Origin: Sinorhizobium fredii USDA 205
GTDB lineage: Bacteria; Pseudomonadota; Alphaproteobacteria; Rhizobiales; Rhizobiaceae
NCBI RefSeq assembly: GCF_001461695.1
Contig: NZ_AUTC01000146.1
Location: forward strand, 299,707-363,706
DNA: 64,000 bases
Reading direction: 5' to 3'
The notes below the pieces were generated by a model that saw nothing but the letters and a program-made list of their open reading frames with translations, had not been told where the DNA came from and made no database searches. The position numbers and the translations under genes are program-made. Positions within the stretch are counted from its first letter, which is position 1; each line of letters starts with the position of its first letter. This document shows positions 7,485 to 16,845 of the stretch, in pieces.

Positions 7485-9460
7485 CACTGGCGCCGACCCT
7501 CCTGGTCATCGCCTTCTTCCTGCTCGGGCCATCCAATTGGTCGCGTCGTAGAAGCTGGGCGCGGGCGATCACCTGTGCTTTCGTGGCGGTCGTGGCGCTG
7601 CGCTACATGGTCTGGCGCCTCACCGAAACCGTTCTGCCCTATCCGAATGACGGCGCCAATTTCTATTGGGTCTGGTTCGTGTTCGCCGTCGAGCTCCTCG
7701 CCTTTTCCGAGGTCGTGCTGTTCCTCATCCTGATGAGCCGCTCTGTCGACCGCAGCGCCGAGGTGGACCAACTCGCGTTGAGGTTCTTCGCGCGGCCGGA
7801 AAGCGCGCTGCCAAGCGTCGACATTTTCATACCGACCTACAACGAACCTCTTGACGTGCTGGAACGAACGATCGTCGGGGCGCTGGCGCTCGACTATCCG
7901 AAGGACAAGCTTGCGGTCTATGTGCTCGACGACGGGCGGCGCGACTGGCTCAAGACCTTCTGCGAGGGGCGGGGCGCCGTCCATGTGACGCGCAGCGACA
8001 ACGCCCATGCCAAGGCCGGCAACATGAACAATGGCTTGCGGGTCAGCTCCGGCGACTTCGTCGCCGTCTTCGACGCGGACTTCGTGCCATATCGCCATTT
8101 CCTCAAGCGGACCTTGCCGTTCTTCCAGGACGAGACCATCGGCATCGTGCAGACGCCGCAGCATTTCTTCAACGTCGATCCGGTGCAATCCAATCTAGGC
8201 CTCGAAAATATCTGGCCGGATGAGCAGCGCCTGTTCTTCGACGAGATCGCACCGAGCCGCGACGGCTGGGATGTGAGTTTCTGCTGCGGCTCCTGCTCGA
8301 TCGCGCGCCGCGCGGCGGTCGATACGATCGGCGGCTTCCCGACCGAGTCGATCACCGAAGACCTGCTGACGACGCTTTCGATGCTCAACAAGGGTTACAA
8401 GACCCGCTATCTGAACGAACGGCTGTCGATGGGCCTGGCAGCCGAGAACCTGACCGGCTATTTCGTCCAGCGCGAACGCTGGTGCCAGGGCGGAATCCAG
8501 ACGCTCTACCTGCATAACGGTCCCTTGCGCGGGCCGGGCCTCTCCCTCTTCCAGAGGGTTATGTTCCTGCCGATGTCCTGGCTGGTGCAATACCTGGTCC
8601 GCTTCGCCGTGCTCCTTGTTCCGATCGTCTATCTCTGGTTCGGCGCGCTGCCGCTCTATTTCACTAATGTCGCCGACTATGTTTCGAACCAGGTGCCGCT
8701 GCTGACCGCCTATTTCCTGCTGATGCTCTGGCTGGCGCCCACCCGATACCTGCCCCTGGTCTCCACCGCCGTCGGGACGTTCGCGACCTTTCGCATGCTG
8801 CCGACGGTGCTTTCGAGCCTGATGCGGCCGTTCGGCAAACCCTTCAAGGTGACCCCGAAGGGCAGCGGCAATGAGGAAAACCTGTTCGATGCCTATACGT
8901 TTATTTGGATTGCCGCTTTCATCGTCGTCACGGCGGCGGGATTGCTGATCAACATCGTCCCGGAGACCGCGCATATCGAGGGGTCGTTCTCGACGGTCGC
9001 GGCGCTCTGGTCGGGCATCAACATCGTCGTGCTCGTCATCGCCTCGCTGATCTGCTTCGAGAAGCCGCGCCGCCTCCTCCAGTCCTTCAAGCTCGATGAA
9101 GCCGCGGAGGTCGATGGCGGCGCGGCGCGCCTGGTCAGCCTTTCGCTCGACAAGGCGGTCGTGGCGGTGCCGACCGAAACACGGTTCAAGTCGACGCGCG
9201 TCACCCTCAATCTCGATGGCTTCCCGCCGCTTCAGACGGAACTGAAGCAGGTGACGCAGCGGCGCGGCGACATCAGCCGTTCCGGCGACAGGCGGCGCTA
9301 TTACCTGCATCTCCATTTCGACTTGCGCGGTTTCGAGCGCGACAAGATGATCATCAAGCTCTACACCGGCAACTATTCCCAGGACGTCCCGGACATCGAC
9401 AAGGTGGCGGTCTCGGTGAACCTGCTGTTGCGGGCCTTCGGGCGAACGCGCACGGCCTAG
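7466..9460 (+). CDS. bgsA: BgsA-like family 2 glycosyltransferase, mixed-linkage beta-glucan synthase
   Basis: A 664-aa inner-membrane processive glycosyltransferase of the cellulose/curdlan synthase type. Catalytic motifs are in order: DDG (155-157), DAD (203-205), TED (297-299) and QRERW (335-339). Two N-terminal membrane segments (about 5-20 and 35-90) and a C-terminal bundle (about 365-530) form the pore. There is no recognisable PilZ domain (no RxxxR...DxSxxG); the C-terminal about 110 residues are soluble, matching S. meliloti BgsA, whose PilZ-less C-terminal part binds c-di-GMP. The GTG start overlaps bgsB. A GGDEF-EAL gene lies divergently upstream. Alternatives are curdlan or another beta-glucan; pairing with bgsB makes the mixed-linkage product most likely. 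Confidence 0.82.
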   Translation: MVQSLLALAPTLLVIAFFLLGPSNWSRRRSWARAITCAFVAVVALRYMVWRLTETVLPYPNDGANFYWVWFVFAVELLAFSEVVLFLILMSRSVDRSAEVDQLALRFFARPESALPSVDIFIPTYNEPLDVLERTIVGALALDYPKDKLAVYVLDDGRRDWLKTFCEGRGAVHVTRSDNAHAKAGNMNNGLRVSSGDFVAVFDADFVPYRHFLKRTLPFFQDETIGIVQTPQHFFNVDPVQSNLGLENIWPDEQRLFFDEIAPSRDGWDVSFCCGSCSIARRAAVDTIGGFPTESITEDLLTTLSMLNKGYKTRYLNERLSMGLAAENLTGYFVQRERWCQGGIQTLYLHNGPLRGPGLSLFQRVMFLPMSWLVQYLVRFAVLLVPIVYLWFGALPLYFTNVADYVSNQVPLLTAYFLLMLWLAPTRYLPLVSTAVGTFATFRMLPTVLSSLMRPFGKPFKVTPKGSGNEENLFDAYTFIWIAAFIVVTAAGLLINIVPETAHIEGSFSTVAALWSGINIVVLVIASLICFEKPRRLLQSFKLDEAAEVDGGAARLVSLSLDKAVVAVPTETRFKSTRVTLNLDGFPPLQTELKQVTQRRGDISRSGDRRRYYLHLHFDLRGFERDKMIIKLYTGNYSQDVPDIDKVAVSVNLLLRAFGRTRTA

Positions 9461-9470
9461 ACCTCTGACC

Positions 9471-9677
9471 CTAGCTCGGACTTTTTCTACCGTGCGGCGG
9501 CGGGCGCTTGTCCAGTTGCAGCGAAAGCTGCACGCCGTGCTTCAGCGTGGGCAGGGGAAGACCCAACTGAATATGTCCGAATGTTTGCCGCCGCCGTTCC
9601 TGATCCCGCTCTCGCTGACGGCGGGCCGCGGCGACCGCGGCCATTGCACGCTCGATGACTTGCTCCGTGTGGGTCAT
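9471..9677 (-). CDS. Small basic hypothetical protein
   Basis: A 68-aa protein, convergent with bgsA. The first 32 residues are a helix rich in Ala, Arg, Gln and Glu; the rest contains a hydrophobic-polar pattern (LGLPLPTLKHGVQLSLQL). GGAGG lies 6 nt upstream of the ATG on the minus strand, which is the main reason to accept it over the two competing frames in the same stretch. No family recognised. Whether it has anything to do with the glucan genes is unknown. Confidence 0.5.
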   Translation of the reverse strand: MTHTEQVIERAMAAVAAARRQRERDQERRRQTFGHIQLGLPLPTLKHGVQLSLQLDKRPPPHGRKSPS

Positions 9678-9879
9678 TGAAGCCTCCGGATTTGTTCATG
9701 TTATGTTCTCACTTGCGAGTAGGCGTGTCAACAGGCCTCAAAGCGGGTTTTGCCTGAAGCGGTTCACCGACGGCATCGCGACCAGAAAGGGCGCCGCTGC
9801 GGAAAACAGGTCGTTGATCCCGTTGAACGCCAACGCTTTTAGGCTTGCGGATTGCCGCGCTGGTATGGTTTGAGTTTTG

Positions 9880-9953
9880 TGCAGAGGCTGCCTCTGCAGC
9901 GCCGTGCGTGGGGTCGGGCGCATTTGGGTCGATGCAGCACTTATTGCTGCATC
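9880..9953. repeat. Two consecutive inverted repeats upstream of the lacI-type gene
   Basis: The first hairpin has perfect 9-base arms, TGCAGAGGC (9880-9888) and GCCTCTGCA (9890-9898), around a single base. The second has arms GATGCAGCA (9931-9939) and TGCTGCATC (9945-9953) with a 5-base loop. They lie 65-140 bp before the regulator start. The first could be an operator because its arms leave no room for an RNA loop without opening some pairs; the second could form an RNA hairpin. The rest of 9678-10017 shows no gene I can support. Confidence 0.45.
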
Positions 9954-10017
9954 GTTCCATGGGTCGGCTCGGATCACGCGAATCACGCAGCAGCCAGCAC
10001 GGTGGACGGATCGGATC

Positions 10018-11058
10018 GTGGATCGAAAAACCAATCTGAAGGACGTCGCGCGCGAGGCAGGGGTCTCGCTCAGCACGGCGTCGCACGCCCTGAACGGTAC
10101 CGCGCCGCTGACCGTCGAGGTGCGCGAGCGGGTGCTCGAATCCGCCCGTCGGCTCGGCTATCTCGAAAACCGGCGGAAAAAAGCGACGATCGCCACCGTG
10201 CGCGTCGTTCTGCTTGCCTTGACGAGTGATGCGGCGCCGCAGAGCGACCTCAACATGGTGAGCTGGACGATCCTCAACGGCGTGCGGCGCGAATGCGAGA
10301 GGCGGGGGATCCGCATCGTCCCTTTCGTCAGCGCCAGCACCCGCCTCGATCCCGCCGAGGTTCACCAGGCGGCCGTTGACGAGAACGTCGATGGCATCCT
10401 CGTCCTGAACGACGACCGGCCGGAACTCATCCGGGCGCTTTCCATGCTCGAAAAGCCGATGGTCATCCTCAATGGCGAGGATCCCTCGATGCTGGTCGAC
10501 ACGGTGACGGTCGAAAACCGTTTCGGCGCGCGGCTCGGCACCGAGCATCTGCTCTCTCTCGGCCACCGCCGCATCCTGCACCTGACATGGCAGGGGCGCA
10601 CGACGATCCGCCGGCGCTACGACGGCTATGTCGATGCCCATCTGGTTGCCGGCCTGCCGGCACCGGAGAACATGGTCGTGGTCGCGGAAAGCTACGAGCC
10701 GCGCCATGGCGAGCAGGTGATCCGTTCCCTTCTGAAAGCGGACGGCAGGCTCAGGGGCGCCACGGCAATCTTCTGTGCGGCCGATAACCTGGCGCTCGGC
10801 TGCCTGGAGGCGCTTGCCGCGGCTGGCATCCGCGTGCCGGAGGATATTTCGGTGCTCGGCTTCGACGACATCGTGCCGGGCGAGTTCAGCACGCCGCCGC
10901 TCAGCACCATCCAGATGCCGGCCGACCGCCTGGGCGCCGCCGCCCTTTCGCTGCTCGAGCAACGCCTGATCGCCAACGACCCGCTGCGCCCGGCGCATCG
11001 GCTCGAGCTCGGTTGCCGAGTGATCCTGAGGGGCAGTATCGCGCCGCCGCGGAGGTAG
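10018..11058 (+). CDS. LacI-family transcriptional regulator (likely pectin-fragment locus repressor)
   Basis: A 346-aa DNA-binding regulator. The N-terminal helix-turn-helix reads TNLKDVAREAGVSLSTASHALNG (first 20 or so residues after the start), the standard LacI recognition region. The remainder is a periplasmic-binding-protein-like sugar-sensing core with the typical segments for ligand binding and dimerisation (for example LGFDDIVPGEFSTPPLSTI). The GTG start at 10018 gives the usual family length; the frame open to 9877 adds 47 residues with no domain. It lies convergent to the pectin-fragment ABC operon. By position it is the probable repressor of that operon and of the divergent binding-protein operon, where two palindromic operators are found. 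The effector is probably a galacturonide or KDG-type intermediate; this is inferred. Confidence 0.85.
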   Translation: MDRKTNLKDVAREAGVSLSTASHALNGTAPLTVEVRERVLESARRLGYLENRRKKATIATVRVVLLALTSDAAPQSDLNMVSWTILNGVRRECERRGIRIVPFVSASTRLDPAEVHQAAVDENVDGILVLNDDRPELIRALSMLEKPMVILNGEDPSMLVDTVTVENRFGARLGTEHLLSLGHRRILHLTWQGRTTIRRRYDGYVDAHLVAGLPAPENMVVVAESYEPRHGEQVIRSLLKADGRLRGATAIFCAADNLALGCLEALAAAGIRVPEDISVLGFDDIVPGEFSTPPLSTIQMPADRLGAAALSLLEQRLIANDPLRPAHRLELGCRVILRGSIAPPRR

Positions 11059-11136
11059 GGCGGAAAAGTCACGTATCCTCGGAGGCGCGCAGCGCGGCAC
11101 CCCTTCTCATCGGACTCGAGCCGCTTCAAGAAGCCC

Positions 11137-12195
11137 CTACTTCATCCCCGTGCCGGCAATGCCGGTGGTGATGTAGCGCTGCAGGAAGAGGAACACCAGC
11201 GTCACCGGGACGAGGCTCAGGAAGGTCATCGCCAGAATATAGTGCCATTGCACAGAGAACTCGCCCTGGAAGGCGTTGAGGCCGACCTGCAGGGTGAAGT
11301 TCTCGCGGCTGCTCAAGACGATCAACGGCCAGAGGAAGTCGTTCCACCGCCAGAGCACCGAGAAGATCGCCAGAACGGCGAGCGCCGGGGCGGTCAGCGG
11401 CAGGACGATGCGCCAGAAGATGCGGAACTCGCTTGCCGCATCGACCCGCGCCGCTTCGATCAGCTCGTCCGGAATGGTGAGCATGTATTGCCTGAGCAGG
11501 AACACGCCGGTCGGCGAGGCGACCGTCGGGATGATAACCCCCCAGAGATTGTCGACGAGGCCGACGCCGACGATGACGAGATAGGCCGGCACCATCACCA
11601 CCGTGAGCGGGATCATCATCGTCGAGATGATCAGCACGAAGATCGTCTTGTCGCCGCGGAAGCGATATTTCGACAGGGCGAAGGCCGCGAGCGCGTTGAC
11701 GATCAGCGTCAGGAGCGTCGCGATGAAGGTGACGAAGACCGAGTTCTTGAGGAAGGTCAGGAAGCTGAAGCGGGTCAGCGGATCCGTGTAGTTCTCGGTC
11801 GCGACCGTCAGTCGCTGGACCGGAGAAATGGTCCTGGTGTCGACGCTGACGGGCGTCCCGGGATTTTCAGGATCGACCATCTGCGCCTTGAGCCCGATGC
11901 GGCGGACCATCGCCATTTCGCGGGTCTCGCCATCGACGGTCACGTTCCAGAGGCTCAGGGGCTTGTCGAAGCCCTGGACCTCCATCTGCACGGCCGCCCG
12001 CGGCAGCAGCGTCGGCGGGAAGCGGGTGATCTCCGCCTCGGGTTTGAGCGAGGACATTCCGGCCCAGAGGACCGGGACGAGCACGGCGAGCGTGCCGCCG
12101 ATCAGCCACAGCCAGGAGAGGACGTCGGTGATGTCGATCCGGCCGGCGCGCCGGGTGCGGGTAAAAAAGCCGATGGCACTGACATTGGCGGACAT
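11137..12195 (-). CDS. Carbohydrate ABC transporter permease (MalG type)
   Basis: A 352-aa inner-membrane permease, one half of the translocation pore for an oligosaccharide importer. One membrane helix near the N-terminus (about 27-48) is followed by a long periplasmic insert (about 50-150), which is longer than in typical MalG. A five-helix binding-protein-dependent core then carries the EAA loop (EAARVDAASEFRIFWRIVLPLTAPAL; key residues EAA, G replaced by S, P) that docks on the ATPase. The start is 3 bp from the stop of the partner permease gene, so they are co-transcribed. The large insert may contact the binding protein or substrate. The substrate is inferred to be unsaturated or saturated galacturonides from the neighbouring GH28, GH105, KduI and KduD genes. 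Confidence 0.88.
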   Translation of the reverse strand: MSANVSAIGFFTRTRRAGRIDITDVLSWLWLIGGTLAVLVPVLWAGMSSLKPEAEITRFPPTLLPRAAVQMEVQGFDKPLSLWNVTVDGETREMAMVRRIGLKAQMVDPENPGTPVSVDTRTISPVQRLTVATENYTDPLTRFSFLTFLKNSVFVTFIATLLTLIVNALAAFALSKYRFRGDKTIFVLIISTMMIPLTVVMVPAYLVIVGVGLVDNLWGVIIPTVASPTGVFLLRQYMLTIPDELIEAARVDAASEFRIFWRIVLPLTAPALAVLAIFSVLWRWNDFLWPLIVLSSRENFTLQVGLNAFQGEFSVQWHYILAMTFLSLVPVTLVFLFLQRYITTGIAGTGMK

Positions 12196-12197
12196 GA

Positions 12198-13187
12198 TCA
12201 GGACTCCACCTTCTTGCCGAGGCGCAGCTGCGCCAGGGTGAGCACCAGAAGCACCAGTCCCATCAGGACGGAGGCGGCCGAGGCGAGCCCGAACAGCCGG
12301 AGGTCGCCGGCAAAGGCCATCTGGTAAATATACTGGACGAGGAACGTATTGGCCGTGCCCGGACCGCCGCCATTGGTCAGCACCCAGGCCTCATCGAAGA
12401 TCTGCACCGAGCGGATCATCAGGAGGATCAAGACGACGAGCAGGTTCGGGCCGAGCAGCGGCAGGGTGATGCGGAACAGGGTGCGCGACGGCGTGGCGGC
12501 GTCGATCGCCGCCGCCTCGTAAAGGTCCTTGGGGATTGCCTGCAGTCCGGCGAGCAGGATGAGCGTATAGAAGCCCATGTGGAACCAGACGGAGACCACG
12601 ACGACGAAAAATCGGGACCAGCCGACGTCGAGAAGGAAAATTTCCGGCGGCACGCCGAGCATCTGCAGGAAGACATTGAGCAGCCCATTGCGATCGAGGA
12701 ACCATTTCCAGATCAGGCCGATGACGACGGGCGACAGCAGGACCGGATAGAAGAACATCGCCCGGAAGAAGCCGCGTGCGGCGATCGCCCGATTGAGGAT
12801 CAGCGCCGTGACGAGGGCGACCAGGAGCGTGGCGGCGACATTGAAGCCGACGAACCAGAGCGTGTTCCAGATCGCCGTCCAGAAGAGCGATTCCTCGCAG
12901 CTTCCCGGCACGAGATAGCTGTCGCAGGTCATCAGCTTGCGGAAATTGTCGAGGCCGACGAAGGGGCGGTTGGAGATTAAGAGCTCGGTGCCGCCGGTAA
13001 AGGCGTAGCCGATGGCGATGGCGATCGGCAGGAAGGTGAAGATGCCGAAGAGCACCAAGTTCGGTGCGAGGAAGACATAGGGCATCCCCCCTTTGCCGAT
13101 CAGCCGTTCGACGGCGTTGATCGGCGCTTCGAAGAGCGCCATGACGAGGTCGAGCGCGCGGTCCGCGAATCCTGTCGCCCTGGCCAT
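12198..13187 (-). CDS. Carbohydrate ABC transporter permease (MalF type)
   Basis: A 329-aa six-helix membrane permease, the partner of the MalG-type protein encoded immediately downstream. The N-terminal membrane segment (about 34-56) is followed by a periplasmic loop with two cysteines and the core domain. The EAA loop reads EAAAIDAATPSRTLFRITLPLLGP, the coupling helix to the ATPase. Start and stop lie 2-3 bp from the adjacent ATPase and permease genes. The set of permease, permease and ATPase on this strand uses the binding protein encoded on the other side of the divergent promoter at 19563. Confidence 0.88.
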   Translation of the reverse strand: MARATGFADRALDLVMALFEAPINAVERLIGKGGMPYVFLAPNLVLFGIFTFLPIAIAIGYAFTGGTELLISNRPFVGLDNFRKLMTCDSYLVPGSCEESLFWTAIWNTLWFVGFNVAATLLVALVTALILNRAIAARGFFRAMFFYPVLLSPVVIGLIWKWFLDRNGLLNVFLQMLGVPPEIFLLDVGWSRFFVVVVSVWFHMGFYTLILLAGLQAIPKDLYEAAAIDAATPSRTLFRITLPLLGPNLLVVLILLMIRSVQIFDEAWVLTNGGGPGTANTFLVQYIYQMAFAGDLRLFGLASAASVLMGLVLLVLTLAQLRLGKKVES

Positions 13188-13189
13188 CT

Positions 13190-14293
<1,104 letters not shown>

Positions 14294-14406
14294 CGCCTGC
14301 TCCCGGTAGATCACCATGGTTTGGGCCTTTGCCCGAAAATCATGGACGTGATCGAGTCTGATAAGTTGGAGCGGGATGCGGGCGGAAACCGCGCCGCGCC
14401 GCGCCG

Positions 14407-15741
14407 TCAATTCGTCTCTTCGACGATATCCTTTGCATTCCAGCCTTCCGGCAGAGGCGCCGGACGCTTGACCGCCACGTCCTGCGCGGTCAGCCCCTCG
14501 ACGCCTTTCAGAAAGACCGCCGGCATCCCGCCGGGGTAGTCGGGAAGCCCGACGATCCGACCGTCGGCGCCGCGCGTCCAGGCATTGGCACGCCCCTCCG
14601 CCTCGGTGCTCAGGGCGATGTCGGCAAAGGTCGGCCTCAGATCATAGCGAAGGCCGGTGCCGAGCGCCCCGGGCTCCTGGGAAAGCCTGATGCCCCGGAG
14701 CGCGACATTGTGGATGCCTGCTTCGGAGGTGGAGACGAGGTTGATCGCTCCCTCCATGCGGCCGGTGATCTCCTCCACGATCAGGTTCTCGACGGCACCC
14801 GCGTGGCGCTCCGGGCGGCGATCGACCACTGTCACCGTCAGCGCCTCGCCGGAGCCCCAGAAGCCGTCCGGCGTTTCATGGCAATCGACCTCGACGCGCG
14901 AGAAGCGGACGTTTCGCATGTGGCCGCCGTCGCGCGAGAACAGCCCGAGCCCGCGGTTGGAGTCGCTGACTTTGCAATCCTCGAAGACGACATTGTCGAA
15001 ATCGCCATGAGATTCCGTTCCCAGTTTCAGCGCGCAGCTCAGGCTCGAGACCGTGCAGCGGCGGACGGTTATATTCTCGCACACCCCGATCGCCTTGCTG
15101 TCCGGCCCCGCGCTCGTCTTCAGGCAGATGCCGTCATCGGCCGTGGAGATGGCGCAATCCTCGATCAGCACGCGACGGCAGGCGTCGAGCACCATCCCGT
15201 CGGTGTTCGGCAGCCGCCGGTCGTTGGTGATCGTGACATTGCGGATCACGATGTCCTCGCAATCAGCCAGATGCAGGGTCCACATCGGCGAGCCCGTTAC
15301 CTGAAACCCGTCGAGCGCGACGGTCCGGCAGCCCTCGAAGACGACTACGCGGGGGCGGAACTCCGATGGGACGAAAGTGCCGACGGTCGGGTCGTCGCCG
15401 GCGATGAAATGTTCGCCACCCGCCTCGATCCGTCCCGGGCCGGTGATCCGCACGTTGTCGCCGTTCCGGGCGACGATCATGCCCCTGTTGGACTTTTCGG
15501 CGATGACGCCGACGGTCGTGTCGCGATAGGCTTCATAATCGGGGATGGGGCGAAGCAGGGCGCCTTCGGCCAGATGCAGTTCGACGCCGCTCTTCAGCAG
15601 CAGCCCGCCCGCCACGTGTTCGCCGGCCAGTAGCGACACACGGCCGCCGCCGCGGGCGGACGCCGCGTCGATCGCCGACTGGATCTCTGCAGTCGCGTTG
15701 CGGCCGGTCGCTTCTATGCTGAACTGCTGCGGCGTCGTCAC
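14407..15741 (-). CDS. Glycoside hydrolase family 28 (polygalacturonase-like), cytoplasmic
   Basis: A 444-aa right-handed beta-helix protein of the GH28 pectinase family. The family's catalytic stretches are recognisable: NTDG (first Asp), DDGICLK (Asp pair) and a GTESHGD segment in place of GHG. No signal peptide is present, so the enzyme acts inside the cell on imported oligosaccharides, probably as an exo-acting galacturonidase or rhamnogalacturonan hydrolase rather than as a secreted pectinase. The start overlaps the GH105 stop by 4 bp. The change of GHG to SHG fits the divergent bacterial subgroup and makes exact specificity uncertain. Confidence 0.85.
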   Translation of the reverse strand: MTTPQQFSIEATGRNATAEIQSAIDAASARGGGRVSLLAGEHVAGGLLLKSGVELHLAEGALLRPIPDYEAYRDTTVGVIAEKSNRGMIVARNGDNVRITGPGRIEAGGEHFIAGDDPTVGTFVPSEFRPRVVVFEGCRTVALDGFQVTGSPMWTLHLADCEDIVIRNVTITNDRRLPNTDGMVLDACRRVLIEDCAISTADDGICLKTSAGPDSKAIGVCENITVRRCTVSSLSCALKLGTESHGDFDNVVFEDCKVSDSNRGLGLFSRDGGHMRNVRFSRVEVDCHETPDGFWGSGEALTVTVVDRRPERHAGAVENLIVEEITGRMEGAINLVSTSEAGIHNVALRGIRLSQEPGALGTGLRYDLRPTFADIALSTEAEGRANAWTRGADGRIVGLPDYPGGMPAVFLKGVEGLTAQDVAVKRPAPLPEGWNAKDIVEETN

Positions 15742-16838
15742 GACTTTGCGTCCTCCTCGAGAAGGACATCGATCAGCAGCAGCATGGTCAGCGCCTGGCC
15801 GTAAGGGGTCGGCAGGTTGGGAATGCGCCGGTAGAAGTCGAGGTCGTGGCCCATCGGGGTTCCGTCCGAGACGCCCTGGACGACGCCTTCCGCGTCGATC
15901 TGGCCAAGCACCGCCATCAGGGCGCGATCGGCGTGAGCCCGGTCTTCCTGTTTCAGGATGCCGGCTTCGATGCCGCGCAGGATGCCGTAGGCGATGCCCG
16001 CGGTGGCGGAGGTCTCGACAGGCGAGGTAGGGTCGTTGACGAGCGTGTGGAACATGCCGTCGTCGCGCTGATGACGTTTCAGGGCGCGGACCTGGCTGGC
16101 AAGCACATTGGCCAGGAACCGCTTGTCGCTCGGGTTGAGCGAGGGCACCAGCTCGAAGAGCTCGGGGATCGCGACGGTGATCCAGGCATTGCCGCGCGCC
16201 CAGAAGGCCCTGGCGAAGTTGTGGCGGCCGTTAAAGGTCCAGCCGTGATACCAGAGTCCGGTGGCCGGATCGGAGAGATAGCGCGTGTGTACCATGAACT
16301 GGTAGACCGCCTCGTCGATCCAGTCGCGGCGATCGCAGATCACCCCGGCGCGGGCGAGGAACAGGCAGGCCATGAAGAGCGTGTCGTCCCAGAGCTCGCC
16401 ATCGTTCAGCCGCTCCTTGACGACGTGCTGGAAGCCGCCGTCCTCGGTCTTGGGCAGCTTGTGAACGAGCCAGTCGGCCCAGTCCTCGACAAGGGCGCGG
16501 AAGTCGGGCCGATCGACATGCTCGGTCAGGATGACCAGCGGCAGCATCGGCGACGAACTGTTGATCTGGCGCGGCGGCAGGCCGCGGTCGATCTGCCAGG
16601 CATACCAGGCGACGAGATCGTCGATTGCCTTGCGATCATCCGTGGCCAGCGCCCGGCGCAGGAAGCCATAGAGACCGACGCCGACTTCCCAATCCCATTC
16701 GTCGAACTGGATGCCGCCGGCATGCTCGGCCCCGACGAGGCCCTCCTTGATGCCCTTTAGCCGACTGAAGGCGGCGGCGACCTTGTCGATCTTGGTCTTG
16801 AGCGTCGATCGCTCGATGCTGATCTGGTTCATCTGCAT
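15738..16838 (-). CDS. Glycoside hydrolase family 105/88, unsaturated galacturonyl hydrolase
   Basis: A 366-aa (alpha/alpha)6-barrel enzyme of the YteR/YesR family. These enzymes remove the unsaturated uronic acid left at the non-reducing end by pectate or rhamnogalacturonan lyases, by hydrating the double bond. The conserved segments WYHGWTF and FWARGNAW, family hallmarks, are present at about residues 175-205. The start is placed at 16838 (MQMNQ; 16832 also possible), which gives the usual family length; the frame open to 16967 runs back into the upstream gene. No signal peptide, so the reaction is cytoplasmic. Its product is the substrate of the KduI and KduD enzymes encoded divergently. 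It follows the 840-aa gene by 7 bp. Confidence 0.88.
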   Translation of the reverse strand: MQMNQISIERSTLKTKIDKVAAAFSRLKGIKEGLVGAEHAGGIQFDEWDWEVGVGLYGFLRRALATDDRKAIDDLVAWYAWQIDRGLPPRQINSSSPMLPLVILTEHVDRPDFRALVEDWADWLVHKLPKTEDGGFQHVVKERLNDGELWDDTLFMACLFLARAGVICDRRDWIDEAVYQFMVHTRYLSDPATGLWYHGWTFNGRHNFARAFWARGNAWITVAIPELFELVPSLNPSDKRFLANVLASQVRALKRHQRDDGMFHTLVNDPTSPVETSATAGIAYGILRGIEAGILKQEDRAHADRALMAVLGQIDAEGVVQGVSDGTPMGHDLDFYRRIPNLPTPYGQALTMLLLIDVLLEEDAKS

Positions 16839-16845
16839 GGCCCAC

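Noticed and set aside
8195..9316. A 373-aa frame on the minus strand
   Set aside because: Antisense to bgsA, with His/Arg/Gln-rich low-complexity content and no domain.
9709..11100. A 463-aa frame on the minus strand
   Set aside because: Antisense to the LacI-type gene, whose helix-turn-helix is unmistakable on the plus strand.
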